NCBI RefSeq assembly: GCF_023195535.1
Contig: NZ_JALPNF010000004.1
Location: 211,777-275,776, forward strand
Length of the DNA stretch: 64,000 bases
Direction of reading: 5' to 3'
From: Sphingomonas faeni
Lineage (GTDB): Bacteria; Pseudomonadota; Alphaproteobacteria; Sphingomonadales; Sphingomonadaceae
Below, in pieces: positions 37,089 through 46,319 of this stretch. A program made the translations under genes and the position numbers. Every line of letters starts with the position of its first letter. The first letter of the stretch is position 1. The notes under the pieces were generated by a model. That model was not told the DNA's origin, did not search any database, and was given only the letters and a program-made list of their open reading frames with translations.

Positions 37089-38423
37089 TTAATTCCCCTG
37101 GCCGGTAAGCGCGTCGAGCGACCGGAAGAACACGGGGTAGCTCGTCGCCACCGGCGATACATCGTCGATCGTGACGGGCTCGCTGCTCCCAAGTCCAGCC
37201 ACCACCATGCTCATTGCGATGCGATGATCGAGTTTCGAGGCCACCCGAGCGCCACCGCGAATCGGCGCGCCGCCCGACCCGGTGATCGCCATGCCATCCT
37301 CGTATTCCTCACACGCGACGCCGCACGCCTCCAGCGCGATCCGCATCGTCGTGATCCGGTCCGATTCCTTTACGCGCAGCTCGTGCGCGCCGCGCGCGAC
37401 CGTCGTGCCGGTCGCGAACGCGGCGGCGACGAACAGCACCGGATATTCGTCGATCATGCTCGGCGCGAGATCGGCGGGCACCTCGATCGCGGTCAGGGGT
37501 GCGTGGCGGACCCTCAGGTCGGCAACCGGCTCGCCGCCGACGGTCCGCGGGTCGAGCTCGGTGATGTCGGCCCCCATCATACGCAACGCGGTGACGATGC
37601 CGATCCGCGTCGGGTTCAGCCCGACATTGCGCACGACGATATCCGACCCCGGCACGATCGACGCCGCGACCAGCCAGAAGGCCGAGGACGACGGATCGCC
37701 CGGCACGACGATATCTTGCGGCTTGAGTTCCGCTTCGCCGGTGATCGAGATCACGCGGCCCGCTTCGGTCTCCTCGACGGTCAGCTTGGCGCCGAACCCG
37801 GTCAGCATCCGCTCGCTGTGATCGCGCGTCGCGACCGGCTCGATCACCGTCGTGATGCCCGGCGTGTTGAGTCCCGCCAGCAGGATCGCCGACTTCACCT
37901 GCGCCGACGCGACCGGCAGCGTGTAGCTGATCGGTACCGCCGGACACATCCCGCGCACCATCAGCGGCAGCTTGCCGCCGGGCGACGCGCTGATGTCCGC
38001 GCCCATCTGCGACAGCGGCTCGATCACGCGGCCCATCGGCCGGCCCGACAGCGAGGCGTCGCCGGTAAAGGTGCAGGTGATCGGATGGCTGGAGACGAGC
38101 CCCATCAGCAACCGAGTCGACGTGCCCGAATTGCCCATCTCCAGCGCGGTCGCGGGCTGGAGCAGTCCGCCGACGCCGACGCCGTCGACGACCCAGATGC
38201 CGTCGCCCTGCCGCTCGATCGTCGCGCCCATCGCGCGCATCGCCGCCGCAGTGGCGAGCACGTCCTCACCCTCCAGCAGCCCGGTGATCCGGCTGGTGCC
38301 GACCGCGAGGCTGGCGAACATCAGCGCGCGGTGGCTGATCGACTTGTCGCCTGGAACCGCGATCGAACCGGTCAGGGGACCGCGCGCGGCCACGTCCAGG
38401 GACTGGGGGAGGGGGTGTGTCAT
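37089..38423 (-). CDS. aroA: 3-phosphoshikimate 1-carboxyvinyltransferase (EPSP synthase)
   Basis: Sixth step of the shikimate pathway. 444 residues: SIAVPGDKSISHRALMFASL near residue 20 and MGNSGTSTRLLMGL near 95; the C-terminal RVKESDRI is also present. The loop GNSGTSTR carries Thr rather than the Ala found in some class II enzymes. The 167 upstream in-frame codons overlap the divergent FYDLN gene and are excluded. Confidence 0.95.
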   Translation of the reverse strand: MTHPLPQSLDVAARGPLTGSIAVPGDKSISHRALMFASLAVGTSRITGLLEGEDVLATAAAMRAMGATIERQGDGIWVVDGVGVGGLLQPATALEMGNSGTSTRLLMGLVSSHPITCTFTGDASLSGRPMGRVIEPLSQMGADISASPGGKLPLMVRGMCPAVPISYTLPVASAQVKSAILLAGLNTPGITTVIEPVATRDHSERMLTGFGAKLTVEETEAGRVISITGEAELKPQDIVVPGDPSSSAFWLVAASIVPGSDIVVRNVGLNPTRIGIVTALRMMGADITELDPRTVGGEPVADLRVRHAPLTAIEVPADLAPSMIDEYPVLFVAAAFATGTTVARGAHELRVKESDRITTMRIALEACGVACEEYEDGMAITGSGGAPIRGGARVASKLDHRIAMSMVVAGLGSSEPVTIDDVSPVATSYPVFFRSLDALTGQGN

Positions 38424-38522
38424 CGGGCCGGGCTTTTGACAGTGGCCTTGCGCTATGGCAAGGCGCGCCCACTTTGCGAGGGTATCTCCCCGCAATCCAT
38501 TCATCCGAAAGGTTCTATCGGC

Positions 38523-38849
38523 ATGATCAAGCCGGAATGGGGCACGAAGCGTTCGTGCCCGAAATGCGCGACGCGTTTCTACGACCTCGAAAAAGCCGAC
38601 CCCGTGACCTGCATCGAATGCGGGTATGCGTGGGAGCCCGAGCCCATCCTGAAGTCGAAGCAGCCGCTGCCGTTCGAGGTCGCCAAGCCCGACACCAAGA
38701 AGCCCGACGCGGATCTCGAGGGTGACGAGGAAGAGGACATCGCCTCGATCACCGGCGAGGACGAAGAGCCGTCTGCCGACGACGAAGTCGATCTGGGCGG
38801 CGACGACGACCTTGGCGTCGAGACGCCGCAGGACGAGCACGAGCGGTAA
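38523..38849 (+). CDS. FYDLN acidic protein (TIGR02300)
   Basis: A 108-residue alphaproteobacterial protein. Two CxxC pairs (CPKC, CIEC; the block WGTKRSCPKCATRFYDLEK) form a zinc ribbon, and a long acidic tail follows. Function unknown; possibly nucleic-acid or ribosome associated. Divergent from aroA. Confidence 0.9.
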   Translation: MIKPEWGTKRSCPKCATRFYDLEKADPVTCIECGYAWEPEPILKSKQPLPFEVAKPDTKKPDADLEGDEEEDIASITGEDEEPSADDEVDLGGDDDLGVETPQDEHER

Positions 38850-38860
38850 TAGAAAGAAAT

Positions 38861-38890
38861 TTGGCAAGCGGTGTTTACGCCGCTTGCCAA
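38861..38890. terminator. 11-bp stem-loop after the FYDLN gene
   Basis: TTGGCAAGCGG and CCGCTTGCCAA with an 8-base loop; no T-run. It separates the FYDLN gene from tRNA-Ala. Confidence 0.55.
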
Positions 38891-38931
38891 CCCGGGCGGC
38901 TCCGGTTAGTGAGCCGCCTCCCAACGGGAAT

Positions 38932-39007
38932 GGGGCCGTAGCTCAGCTGGGAGAGCGTTCGCATGGCATGCGAAAGGTCAGGGGTTCGATCCCCCTCGGC
39001 TCCACCA
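38932..39007 (+). tRNA. tRNA-Ala(GGC)
   Basis: 76 bases with encoded CCA. Acceptor GGGGCCG pairs with CGGCTCC; anticodon stem TTCGC/GCGAA frames GGC. The T-arm is GGGGTTCGATCCCC. Confidence 0.97.
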
Positions 39008-39374
39008 TTTCCGTTGATGACCGGTCGATTGGACCGTTGTCCCAAGCCCCGTTCATTTGACTGATATCCTAGACGTATCGGCAGGATTGGGCGCCTAAAC
39101 TGTAACTCTGCTGCCTTGGCCCGTCTTCAACGCGGTTCGGGATGCGCGCCCAAACATCCCGATACAGCGCCACCCTGCATTTGGCGCAGATGCACGGTCA
39201 GCATATGCAATCGCACCGGCCAGCAAACTGTACCGTCACCCCGGACTGGTTCCGGGGTCCACCGTTCCGCAAACCAAATTCTCTTGATTTTGCGGCCCCG
39301 TGGATGCCGGAACCAGTCCGGCATGACGGACAAGGGATCGTATTTGTCGAGCCAACCCCGAATGCCGATCCTTC
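39008..39374. other. Gene-free region with one palindromic repeat
   Basis: No gene supported. A longer palindromic repeat at 39234-39328 (CCCCGGACTGGTTCCGGGG; GGATGCCGGAACCAGTCCGG) resembles the one at about 5.5 kb and lies between tRNA-Ala and the convergent autotransporter gene. Confidence 0.6.
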
Positions 39375-41168
39375 TTAGAACGCGGCGGATAGCCCTGCGA
39401 ACGCCGACACGCTGTCGCGGTCGTCGCGCAACGCGTAGCCGGCGACACCCGCGCGCAGCGACAACTGCCCTGCGACGTTGCCGTCCACGCCCATCGCGTA
39501 GCTCATATAGCTGCGATCGGCGCGTTCCACCGTGCTCGTGAAGCTGATCGGCGCACCCGTCGGGGTCAGCGTCAGTGTCCGCGGATCGTCGTCGAACTCG
39601 CGCTCGTAGCCGGCGCGGGCGAAGAACCGCACAGGTTCGCCCGGGACTGTCCGGATCACGGCGCCGAACCGGCCGGTCAGGCTTTTCACCTCCTGCTTGC
39701 CGAACGCCGCCGCCGTCGAGAGGCCGCCGGACTCCGTATAGCCGGCAATGCGGACGCGGTCGTATTGCGCCGCGAGGTCGGGGCCGAACGCCACGCCGCC
39801 GAGCGTGACCAGGTCGAACGCGGCGGTGACGCGGCCGGCGACGTAGGTGCCGTCGGTCTCGCCCTCGTGCGAGCGGATCGCCGGGCCGAGCTGGACGGTG
39901 CGACGGATGTGGCGATAGTCGATCTCGCCATAGGTTCCGTCCGCGAGCAGGCGCACCGGGCCGAGTTCACCGCGCGCGTAGCCGCTGACCGACCAGGCGC
40001 GCGGCTTGTAGGTGCCAGCGCCGGCCTTGAAGTCGCCGGTGCCATCCGAATAGCCGCCGGCCACGCCGACTCCCGACGCGTCGCCGATCGCGAGGTCGGC
40101 GCCCGCGGTACCGCTAAAGCCGCGCTCGGTGATCCCGACGCGCTGGGCGGAATTGCCGCTCGCATAATAATGATAGCCCGCACTGCCGAACAGCGACAGC
40201 GCATGGCCGCTACGCTGCGCGCCGCCGCGCTCGGCGCCCTCGAACAGGTCGCGCTGGCCGCGGAACATCGCCTGCGCTGCATAGCCGAGCCCGGCGATCT
40301 GGTCGGGGGCCTGGACGAGGCTGGCCACGGCCTGCCCCTGGATGCGCTGCGTTTTGCCCGACGGGTGGACGCTGTCGGCCAGGATATACGTCTCGTTGGC
40401 GTCGGGCGAGACGAGCGTCGCGCGCGTGCAGGCCAGCGACGACGGCACGGTACAGGCGACGCCGGTGATGTTGGTGTAGCCATAGGTCGCGGGGCTGGCG
40501 ACGAGTTCGCCGAACAGCCGGTCGGTATCGAAATACAGCGCGTTGACGTTCGCCGCTGCCAGCGCGGCCGCATAGGTGCGGTTGAACAGCTGAATGCCCG
40601 CTGCACCGCCCGATTGTACCGCGAGCGTGACGATCCGGCTGGCCCCGGCGGTCTGGAGGCGGCCGACTTGCGTGGCGAGCTGCGTGGCCGCAGTGGTCAG
40701 GATCGCGGTATTGGTGCTGCCGCCGGCCTGGAACGCGAAATAGTCGTTCCCGCCGCCCTGGATGTAGACGAGGTCGCGTGGCCCGAAGGTGCCGCCAGCG
40801 GCGAGGAAATTGCTGATCTGCGTCGTGACCGGGATCGACAGCGCGTTCGCGGCGGTGACGCGCGCCCCGCCGACTGCGTAATTGGTGCCGCCCTTGCCAT
40901 AGACGGGGTCGAGCGACAGCCCGAGTCGGGCCGCGAGGACCTCGGGCGCGACCGGGTCGGGGTTGGTCGTGAAGCTGCCTGCGTCGCGCGCCAGCCGGGG
41001 ATCGAGCGTCAGGTAATAGCCGCCATCGGCGAGGCTGTCGCCGAACACGACCATGCGGTTATAGGTCTCGCTGGCCGCGACGTTGGTCGGGTTGGCAGTC
41101 TGTGCCTGGCCCGGACTCGCGAAGCTCAGCGCGGTCCCGGCCAGCAACGCCGTATAGGTCGTCTTCAT
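39375..41168 (-). CDS. GDSL-esterase autotransporter
   Basis: A 597-residue outer-membrane protein. Signal peptide (MKTTYTALLAGTALSFASPG) then an SGNH/GDSL hydrolase: catalytic Ser in VFGDSLADGG, Asn in QGGGNDYF, Asp/His in ADSVHPSG. From about residue 330 it is an autotransporter beta-barrel ending AFAGLSAAF. The passenger is an esterase displayed at the surface. GAGAGGA precedes the ATG at 41168. Confidence 0.93.
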   Translation of the reverse strand: MKTTYTALLAGTALSFASPGQAQTANPTNVAASETYNRMVVFGDSLADGGYYLTLDPRLARDAGSFTTNPDPVAPEVLAARLGLSLDPVYGKGGTNYAVGGARVTAANALSIPVTTQISNFLAAGGTFGPRDLVYIQGGGNDYFAFQAGGSTNTAILTTAATQLATQVGRLQTAGASRIVTLAVQSGGAAGIQLFNRTYAAALAAANVNALYFDTDRLFGELVASPATYGYTNITGVACTVPSSLACTRATLVSPDANETYILADSVHPSGKTQRIQGQAVASLVQAPDQIAGLGYAAQAMFRGQRDLFEGAERGGAQRSGHALSLFGSAGYHYYASGNSAQRVGITERGFSGTAGADLAIGDASGVGVAGGYSDGTGDFKAGAGTYKPRAWSVSGYARGELGPVRLLADGTYGEIDYRHIRRTVQLGPAIRSHEGETDGTYVAGRVTAAFDLVTLGGVAFGPDLAAQYDRVRIAGYTESGGLSTAAAFGKQEVKSLTGRFGAVIRTVPGEPVRFFARAGYEREFDDDPRTLTLTPTGAPISFTSTVERADRSYMSYAMGVDGNVAGQLSLRAGVAGYALRDDRDSVSAFAGLSAAF

Positions 41169-41275
41169 GATGTCCTCTCCCTGGCGGCGAAGGATCATTG
41201 TCCTTCGCTCGACCGGGAGTGTCGGAGCCGGTTACGTCCGCGTCAAGAGACTGTCGCTTAGGGGTAGGGCGCCGT

Positions 41276-42274
41276 TCAGACGAACAGCCCGACCAGCAGA
41301 TAGGTGCCTGCACCGATCAACCCGGCGGCGGGCAGCGTCAGCGTCCAGGCGACGACGATGTTGCTCGCCACGTTCCAGCGGACGGCGGACAGGCGCCGGG
41401 CGGCACCGACGCCGACGATCGAGCCGGTGATGGTGTGCGTCGACGAGACCGGGATGCCCCAGAAGGTCGCGGCGAACAGCGTGATCGCGCCGCCGGTCTC
41501 CGCGCAGAAGCCCTGCGCCGGAGTCAGCCGCGTGATCTTCGAGCCCATCGTGTGGACGATCCGCCAGCCACCCGACAACGTGCCGAGCGCCATCGCTGCC
41601 TGGCAGGACAGGACGACCCAAAGCGGCACGTGGAATTCGCCGCCAAGCAGGCCCTGCGAGTAGAGCAGCACGGCGATGATCCCCATCGTCTTCTGCGCGT
41701 CATTGCCGCCGTGGCCGAGCGAATAGAGCGCGGCGGAGATCAGCTGCAGCTTGCGGAAGCGCTTGTCGACGCCGAGCGGGGTGAGCTTGAGGCTGGTCCA
41801 CGCCACCGCGAGCACCAGTACGAGCGCGAGCATGAGGCCGATCGCGGGCGAGGCGAAGATCGCGACGACGGTGGCGATGACGCCTTTCCAGACGATCGCG
41901 CCGAAACCGACCTTGGCGATACCTGCGCCGAGTAGGCCGCCGATCAGCGCGTGGCTGCTGCTCGATGGGATGCCGAGCACCCAGGTGATGACGTTCCACG
42001 CGATCGCGCCCATCAGCGCGGCGAAGATCACCTGCGCGTCGATCACGTGCGCCTGGACGATGCCGGTGCCGACCGTCTGCGCGACGTGAAGCCCGAAGAC
42101 GGCGAACGCGATGAAGTTGAAGAACGCGGCCCAGAGGACGGCGTATTGCGGCTTCAGGACGCGCGTGGAGACGACCGTGGCGATCGAGTTCGCCGCGTCG
42201 TGGAGGCCGTTCAGGAAGTCGAACAGCAGCGCTATGCCGATGAGGCCGATGAGGAGGGGGAGGGAGAGAATCAT
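41276..42274 (-). CDS. PiT-family inorganic phosphate transporter
   Basis: A 332-residue low-affinity phosphate:cation symporter. Twin PiT signatures: FDFLNGLHDAANSIATVVST near residue 18 and SLGHGGNDAQKTMGIIAVLL near residue 190; ITWVLGIPSSSSHALIGGL matches the pore. Downstream of the NUDIX-DUF47 ORF. Confidence 0.94.
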   Translation of the reverse strand: MILSLPLLIGLIGIALLFDFLNGLHDAANSIATVVSTRVLKPQYAVLWAAFFNFIAFAVFGLHVAQTVGTGIVQAHVIDAQVIFAALMGAIAWNVITWVLGIPSSSSHALIGGLLGAGIAKVGFGAIVWKGVIATVVAIFASPAIGLMLALVLVLAVAWTSLKLTPLGVDKRFRKLQLISAALYSLGHGGNDAQKTMGIIAVLLYSQGLLGGEFHVPLWVVLSCQAAMALGTLSGGWRIVHTMGSKITRLTPAQGFCAETGGAITLFAATFWGIPVSSTHTITGSIVGVGAARRLSAVRWNVASNIVVAWTLTLPAAGLIGAGTYLLVGLFV

Positions 42275-42302
42275 GCGATTGCCGTCCTATCCCCGACCAT
42301 TC

Positions 42303-42410
42303 CACCCCCCCGGCGAAGGCCGGGGTCCAATTGGGAAGGCTTTAGTAACAGCGCGCCGTTCTCAGTTATTGCTGTCCCCCAATTGGGCCCCGGCCTTCGC
42401 CGGGGGGGAG
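42303..42410. repeat. Inverted pair of GGCGAAGGCC repeats
   Basis: CCCCCCGGCGAAGGCCGGGG and its opposed copy, 168-base gap between DUF47 and Pit; it may modulate the ratio of the two products. Confidence 0.75.
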
Positions 42411-42442
42411 CTCCGTGGGCGGTCTCGGACTCAATCGACACA

Positions 42443-43534
42443 TCAAGCATGGTCGATGACCAGCCCCTGGATTTCGTTCGCCACATCCTCGAAGCGGTCG
42501 ACGATCTTTTCCAGGCTGCTGTAGATCTCGCGGTTGATGATGAAGGTCATCGGGTCCGCGCTGATCTTCGACGCCTGGAACAGCGCGCGAAGGCCCGTGT
42601 CGTGGATGTCGTCGGCATGACCCTCGATCTGGATCAGCCGCGCGGTCAGGTCATGCAGCCGCCCCGCATTGGTGCCTAGCGAGCGCAGCAGCGGGATCGC
42701 CTCGGCGGTGATGCGCGCGGCCTCGACGATGATGCCCGCCATGTCGCGCATCTCGGCCGAGAATTCGGTCACCTCGTACAACGCGATCGCGTTGGCGGTG
42801 CCGTTCATCTGGTCGATCGCGTCGTCCATCACGCCGATCAAATCCGTGATCGCGCTGCGATCGAACGGCGTCACGAACACGCGGCGGACGTCCTGGAGGA
42901 CCTCGCGCGTGATATCGTCGGCTTCGTGCTCGCGCTTGACGATCTCGGCGATCTGCGCCTCGATCGAGCCTTCGCCGTGGAGCAGCCGTGCGAGCGCATC
43001 GGCGCCGGCGACCAGCGTCGCGGCATGCGCGTCGAACAGTTCGAAGAACCGCCCCTGCTTCGGCATCAGCGACTGGAACCAGCCCAGCATCGGAATTCTC
43101 CTTTTCGCACTCTTGCGCACGACGGGTAAGATACGTTGCGCGAACGACGCCGGGATCGGCGGCTCGCGGAAAGCCGCGATCAGCGCCTTCAGGCCGGGCT
43201 CATTGACAGCGTCTGCCGCACGATCAAGCGTAAACCAGCGTGTGTCGCGCTGATGACGCTCGGGCCAGTCGTCGACCTGCTCGACGAACGCGAGCGGAAA
43301 CACCGTCACGATCATGTCGCGGTAGCGGCCGGTGCGGCGGCGTTTGCGGTAGCCGAATTCGCCGACCGCGGTGGGGCAGGGAATGCCGCGGATGCCGGCC
43401 TCCTCATACGCCTCCTGCGCGGCAGCCTCGTGGCTGGCGAGCCCGACGATCGGATTGCCCTTGGGGATCACCCAGCGACCCGTGTCGCGGGAGGTGATCA
43501 GCATGACGCGGGCATGGCCGTCGGCGTCGATCAC
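42443..43534 (-). CDS. NUDIX hydrolase fused in frame to DUF47 (PhoU-like) protein
   Basis: 363 residues in one frame. Residues about 1-120 are a NUDIX domain (WVIPKGNPIVGLASHEAAAQ then EAYEEAGIRG; the box has Gln for the usual Arg). From about residue 149 a complete DUF47 protein begins (MLGWFQSLMPKQGRFFELFD), the PhoU-like partner of Pit transporters. An internal ATG at 43090 has AAAAGGAG eight bases upstream, so DUF47 is probably also made alone (215 residues). No stop separates the two, so a read-through fusion is possible. The NUDIX N-terminus is probably longer: IQQIAALPYV precedes the GTG at 43534, but only ATT/ATC codons are available. Confidence 0.82.
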   Translation of the reverse strand: MIDADGHARVMLITSRDTGRWVIPKGNPIVGLASHEAAAQEAYEEAGIRGIPCPTAVGEFGYRKRRRTGRYRDMIVTVFPLAFVEQVDDWPERHQRDTRWFTLDRAADAVNEPGLKALIAAFREPPIPASFAQRILPVVRKSAKRRIPMLGWFQSLMPKQGRFFELFDAHAATLVAGADALARLLHGEGSIEAQIAEIVKREHEADDITREVLQDVRRVFVTPFDRSAITDLIGVMDDAIDQMNGTANAIALYEVTEFSAEMRDMAGIIVEAARITAEAIPLLRSLGTNAGRLHDLTARLIQIEGHADDIHDTGLRALFQASKISADPMTFIINREIYSSLEKIVDRFEDVANEIQGLVIDHA

Positions 43535-43756
43535 ATAGGGAAGTGCCGCAATCTGCTGGATAATTCGGGTCCTTGTGGGCGCGGAGTCGCGGGGAGTGGG
43601 AGACAGCTTAGACGGCGGGATGCAGCATGCACAGAGGGCGGCCGGCGGTGCCGTGCGGACTGTTGCCAGCGCGATTCCGTCCCATTCCCGGACGTGGCCG
43701 ATTTAACCATTTTTGCGACTGGTCGAATTAGTAAACGCGGCGTTAACGTTCGCATC

Positions 43757-43921
43757 ATGACCAGACGCCTAGTCCTCACCAATGAAGCCGCCCGCCATCC
43801 GCTGCGCCGATCGTTGCCGCCGCCGGTGGTCGCGGCTGCGAAAAACGACGATCAGGACGTGAAGCTGTTTTTCCTGAGCTTCGCGGCGTTCTTCACCTGC
43901 TTCTACAGCTTCATTTTTTGA
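43757..43921 (+). CDS. Small membrane protein (unknown)
   Basis: A 54-residue ORF: a basic N-terminal half (MTRRLVLTNEAARHPLRRSL) and one C-terminal membrane helix (VKLFFLSFAAFFTCFYSFIF). No AGGA-type ribosome site is clear. The layout suggests a tail-anchored cytoplasmic-face peptide. It is divergent from the NUDIX-DUF47 gene. Confidence 0.5.
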   Translation: MTRRLVLTNEAARHPLRRSLPPPVVAAAKNDDQDVKLFFLSFAAFFTCFYSFIF

Positions 43922-43929
43922 AGCGAGCA

Positions 43930-44055
43930 ATCCTCCCCCGCCAGGGGGAGGTGGCTGGCTCTTGCCAGACGGAGGGGGAGGAAAGGAGCAACCACCGTTG
44001 CGTTTCCTCCCCCTCCGTCACCTTCGGCGCCACCTCCCCCTGGCGGGGGAGGATC
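43930..44055. repeat. Large palindromic repeat, CCTCCCCC-type, inverted pair
   Basis: Same arrangement as at 17.98 kb: CCCCGCCAGGGGGAGGTGGC to CCACCTCCCCCTGGCGGGG, with a middle block of TGGCTCTTGCCAGACGGAGG and TCCGTCACCTTCGGCG. Confidence 0.8.
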
Positions 44056-44064
44056 GTTCGGTCG

Positions 44065-45390
44065 CTACCCCCTCAACGTCGGCAAACACCCGACGGCATC
44101 GTCGTCACACGCGCGGTGCAGCTTCTGCGCCAGCCAAGCCGAGACTAGGCACATAGCCGCGACCAGGAACAGCATGTCCTCTGGCGTCACGCCCATCGCC
44201 GTGATCCCGATCACCAGGATCGAACCGATCGTCATCGCACCCGAATTGACGACGTTGTTCGCGGCCACGGTGCGTGCGGTCTGGTCCTTCTCCACAGTCG
44301 TCGTCAGGAACGCATAGAGCGGCACCACGAACATCCCGCCGGTGATCGCGATCGCCAGCAACGTCGCGAGCACGGGGATCGCGCCAGGCTGATGAATGAA
44401 CCCGGCCCAGTCGTAATACTGCCCCGCCGGCGCCGGCGTCCAGGCCCGCGCGAGGAACGAGAACAGCACGACGAAGCCACCCATCGCGATCACCGAGGCG
44501 GGGGAGAACTTCGCCGAGATGCGCCCGCGCAGCATCGAGTTGATCACCACCGAGCCGATCGCGACGCCGACCGAGAACACCGCGATCACGAAGCTGGCGA
44601 CTCGCTCGTCGGCGGTCAGCACGTTCTTCACCAAGGGCGGGAAGACGATGATCAGCACCGCGCCGATCGTCCAGAAGAAGCTGATCGCGACGATCGCGAG
44701 AAACAGCCGGGGGATGTGCAGCGTCGCGCTGATCAAGCGCCACGATGCCGTGAACGGGTTGTAGTCGAGCTTCAGCGGCGGCCCTTCGCGCGGAGCGGGA
44801 GGCACCTGGCGGCCCGCGAACCAGCCGACCAGCGCCACGATCAAGACGCCGGCGGCGGCGCCCTCGATCGGGATCCAGCCCGCCGTCACGGTGCCGAGCA
44901 GGATCGCGAGATACGTCCCCGCCTCGACCAGCCCGGTGCCGCCGAGCACATCGCAGGGCTTCAGATGCTGCGGCAGGATCGCATATTTGATCGGGCCGAA
45001 GAACGTCGAGTGGACGCCCAGGCACAGCACCGCCCCGAGCATCAGCCCGATCCCCAGCGACGGATGTCCGAAGCGCGCGACCATCAGTCCGGTCGCACCG
45101 AGGATCATGATGCCGATCTCGACGGTCTTCACGATCCGGATGATCCGCGCCTTGTCGTGGCTGTCCGCCAATTGCCCGGCGAGCGCGGACAGCAGGAAGA
45201 ACGGCAGGATGCCGAGTCCCGTCGCCAGCGCGTTGAAGTTCGCCTCCATCTTCGGGTCGTTGAAGACCGCATAGGTGGCGAACAGGACCATCGAGGTCTT
45301 AAACAGATTATCGTTGAACGCGCCGAGAAACTGCGTGGTGAACAGGGGCAGGAAGCGACGTTGCTTCAGCAACCCAAGGGCATTGAGCAT
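44065..45390 (-). CDS. MFS transporter, LplT-like (lysophospholipid)
   Basis: About 441 residues, 12 membrane helices. The N-terminus FLPLFTTQFLGAFNDNLFK and the segment ILPQHLKPCDVLGGTGLVEA match the LplT lysophospholipid flippase group, which is often fused to or next to an acyltransferase; none is adjacent here. The ATG at 45390 (MLNALGLLKQRRF) is used; upstream codons in frame are antisense to pgsA. Confidence 0.87.
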   Translation of the reverse strand: MLNALGLLKQRRFLPLFTTQFLGAFNDNLFKTSMVLFATYAVFNDPKMEANFNALATGLGILPFFLLSALAGQLADSHDKARIIRIVKTVEIGIMILGATGLMVARFGHPSLGIGLMLGAVLCLGVHSTFFGPIKYAILPQHLKPCDVLGGTGLVEAGTYLAILLGTVTAGWIPIEGAAAGVLIVALVGWFAGRQVPPAPREGPPLKLDYNPFTASWRLISATLHIPRLFLAIVAISFFWTIGAVLIIVFPPLVKNVLTADERVASFVIAVFSVGVAIGSVVINSMLRGRISAKFSPASVIAMGGFVVLFSFLARAWTPAPAGQYYDWAGFIHQPGAIPVLATLLAIAITGGMFVVPLYAFLTTTVEKDQTARTVAANNVVNSGAMTIGSILVIGITAMGVTPEDMLFLVAAMCLVSAWLAQKLHRACDDDAVGCLPTLRG

Positions 45391-45504
45391 GCGAGAAATC
45401 GCCCAGATCGTTGCGAAAATACGCCAAACCCTTAGCCCAGTGCCTTGCTCACGCCAACGTTTAAACCGGTTTCGCCGCGCGGCCGACCGGTATAGAGGTG
45501 GTGG

Positions 45505-46056
45505 GTGCTGAGCTTGCCTAACCTCCTGACATTGTCGCGGATCGTCGCGGTGCCCCTGCTGGTCTGGTTCCTGTGGTGGCCTGATTGGGAGGCGGGTTAC
45601 GGCATCGCCTTCGTGCTGTACTGCCTGATGGGCATCACCGATTATTTCGACGGCTATCTCGCGCGGTCGAGCGGCGCGGTGTCGCGATTGGGGATCTTCC
45701 TCGATCCGATCGCCGACAAGATCATGGTCGCCGCGGTGATCCTGATTTTGGTCGGGACGCGCGATATTCCCGGTGTCCACGTGATCGCCGCGCTGGTGAT
45801 CCTGCTACGCGAGATCGCGGTGTCGGGGTTGCGAGAATTCCTGGCGCAGGTCCAGGTTTCGGTCCCCGTTTCGCAGCTGGCGAAGTGGAAGACGACGCTG
45901 CAACTCGTGTCGCTCGGCGGGATCATCCTCGGCGGCGCGGTGCCCGAGACGGTATGGGTGCATACTGTCGGCATCGTCGCCTTGTGGGGCGCGGCCGTCC
46001 TCACCGTGTTGACCGGGTGGGACTATCTCCGCGTCGGCCTGAAGCACATGGACTGA
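45505..46056 (+). CDS. pgsA: CDP-alcohol phosphatidyltransferase, CDP-diacylglycerol-glycerol-3-phosphate type
   Basis: A 183-residue membrane enzyme with the family motif in DYFDGYLARSSGAVSRLG and FLDPIADK (D..DG..AR...G...D...D). Makes phosphatidylglycerol phosphate. GTG start. It is followed by moaD after 2 bases. Confidence 0.93.
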   Translation: MLSLPNLLTLSRIVAVPLLVWFLWWPDWEAGYGIAFVLYCLMGITDYFDGYLARSSGAVSRLGIFLDPIADKIMVAAVILILVGTRDIPGVHVIAALVILLREIAVSGLREFLAQVQVSVPVSQLAKWKTTLQLVSLGGIILGGAVPETVWVHTVGIVALWGAAVLTVLTGWDYLRVGLKHMD

Positions 46057-46058
46057 CG

Positions 46059-46319
46059 ATGACGCAGATACGGATGGTGTATTTCGCCTGGGTGCGCGAG
46101 CGCATCGGCACGGGCGAGGAATCGGTCGAGCCGCCCGAGAGCGTGGTGACGGTGGCGGATCTGGTCGACTGGCTGGCGGAAACGAGTTCCGGGCACGCCG
46201 AAGCGTTCGAGAACCGCTCGCGGCTGCGCGCGGCGGTCGATCAAGAGTTCGTGCCGCTGGATACGCCGATCGGTCGGGCGCAGGAGATCGCGATCTTCCC
46301 ACCGGTGACCGGCGGATGA
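46059..46319 (+). CDS. moaD: Molybdopterin synthase small subunit
   Basis: An 86-residue ubiquitin-fold sulfur carrier ending in the required Gly-Gly (FPPVTGG). VRERIGTGEESVEPP is typical. Its TGA overlaps the moaE ATG. Confidence 0.93.
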   Translation: MTQIRMVYFAWVRERIGTGEESVEPPESVVTVADLVDWLAETSSGHAEAFENRSRLRAAVDQEFVPLDTPIGRAQEIAIFPPVTGG

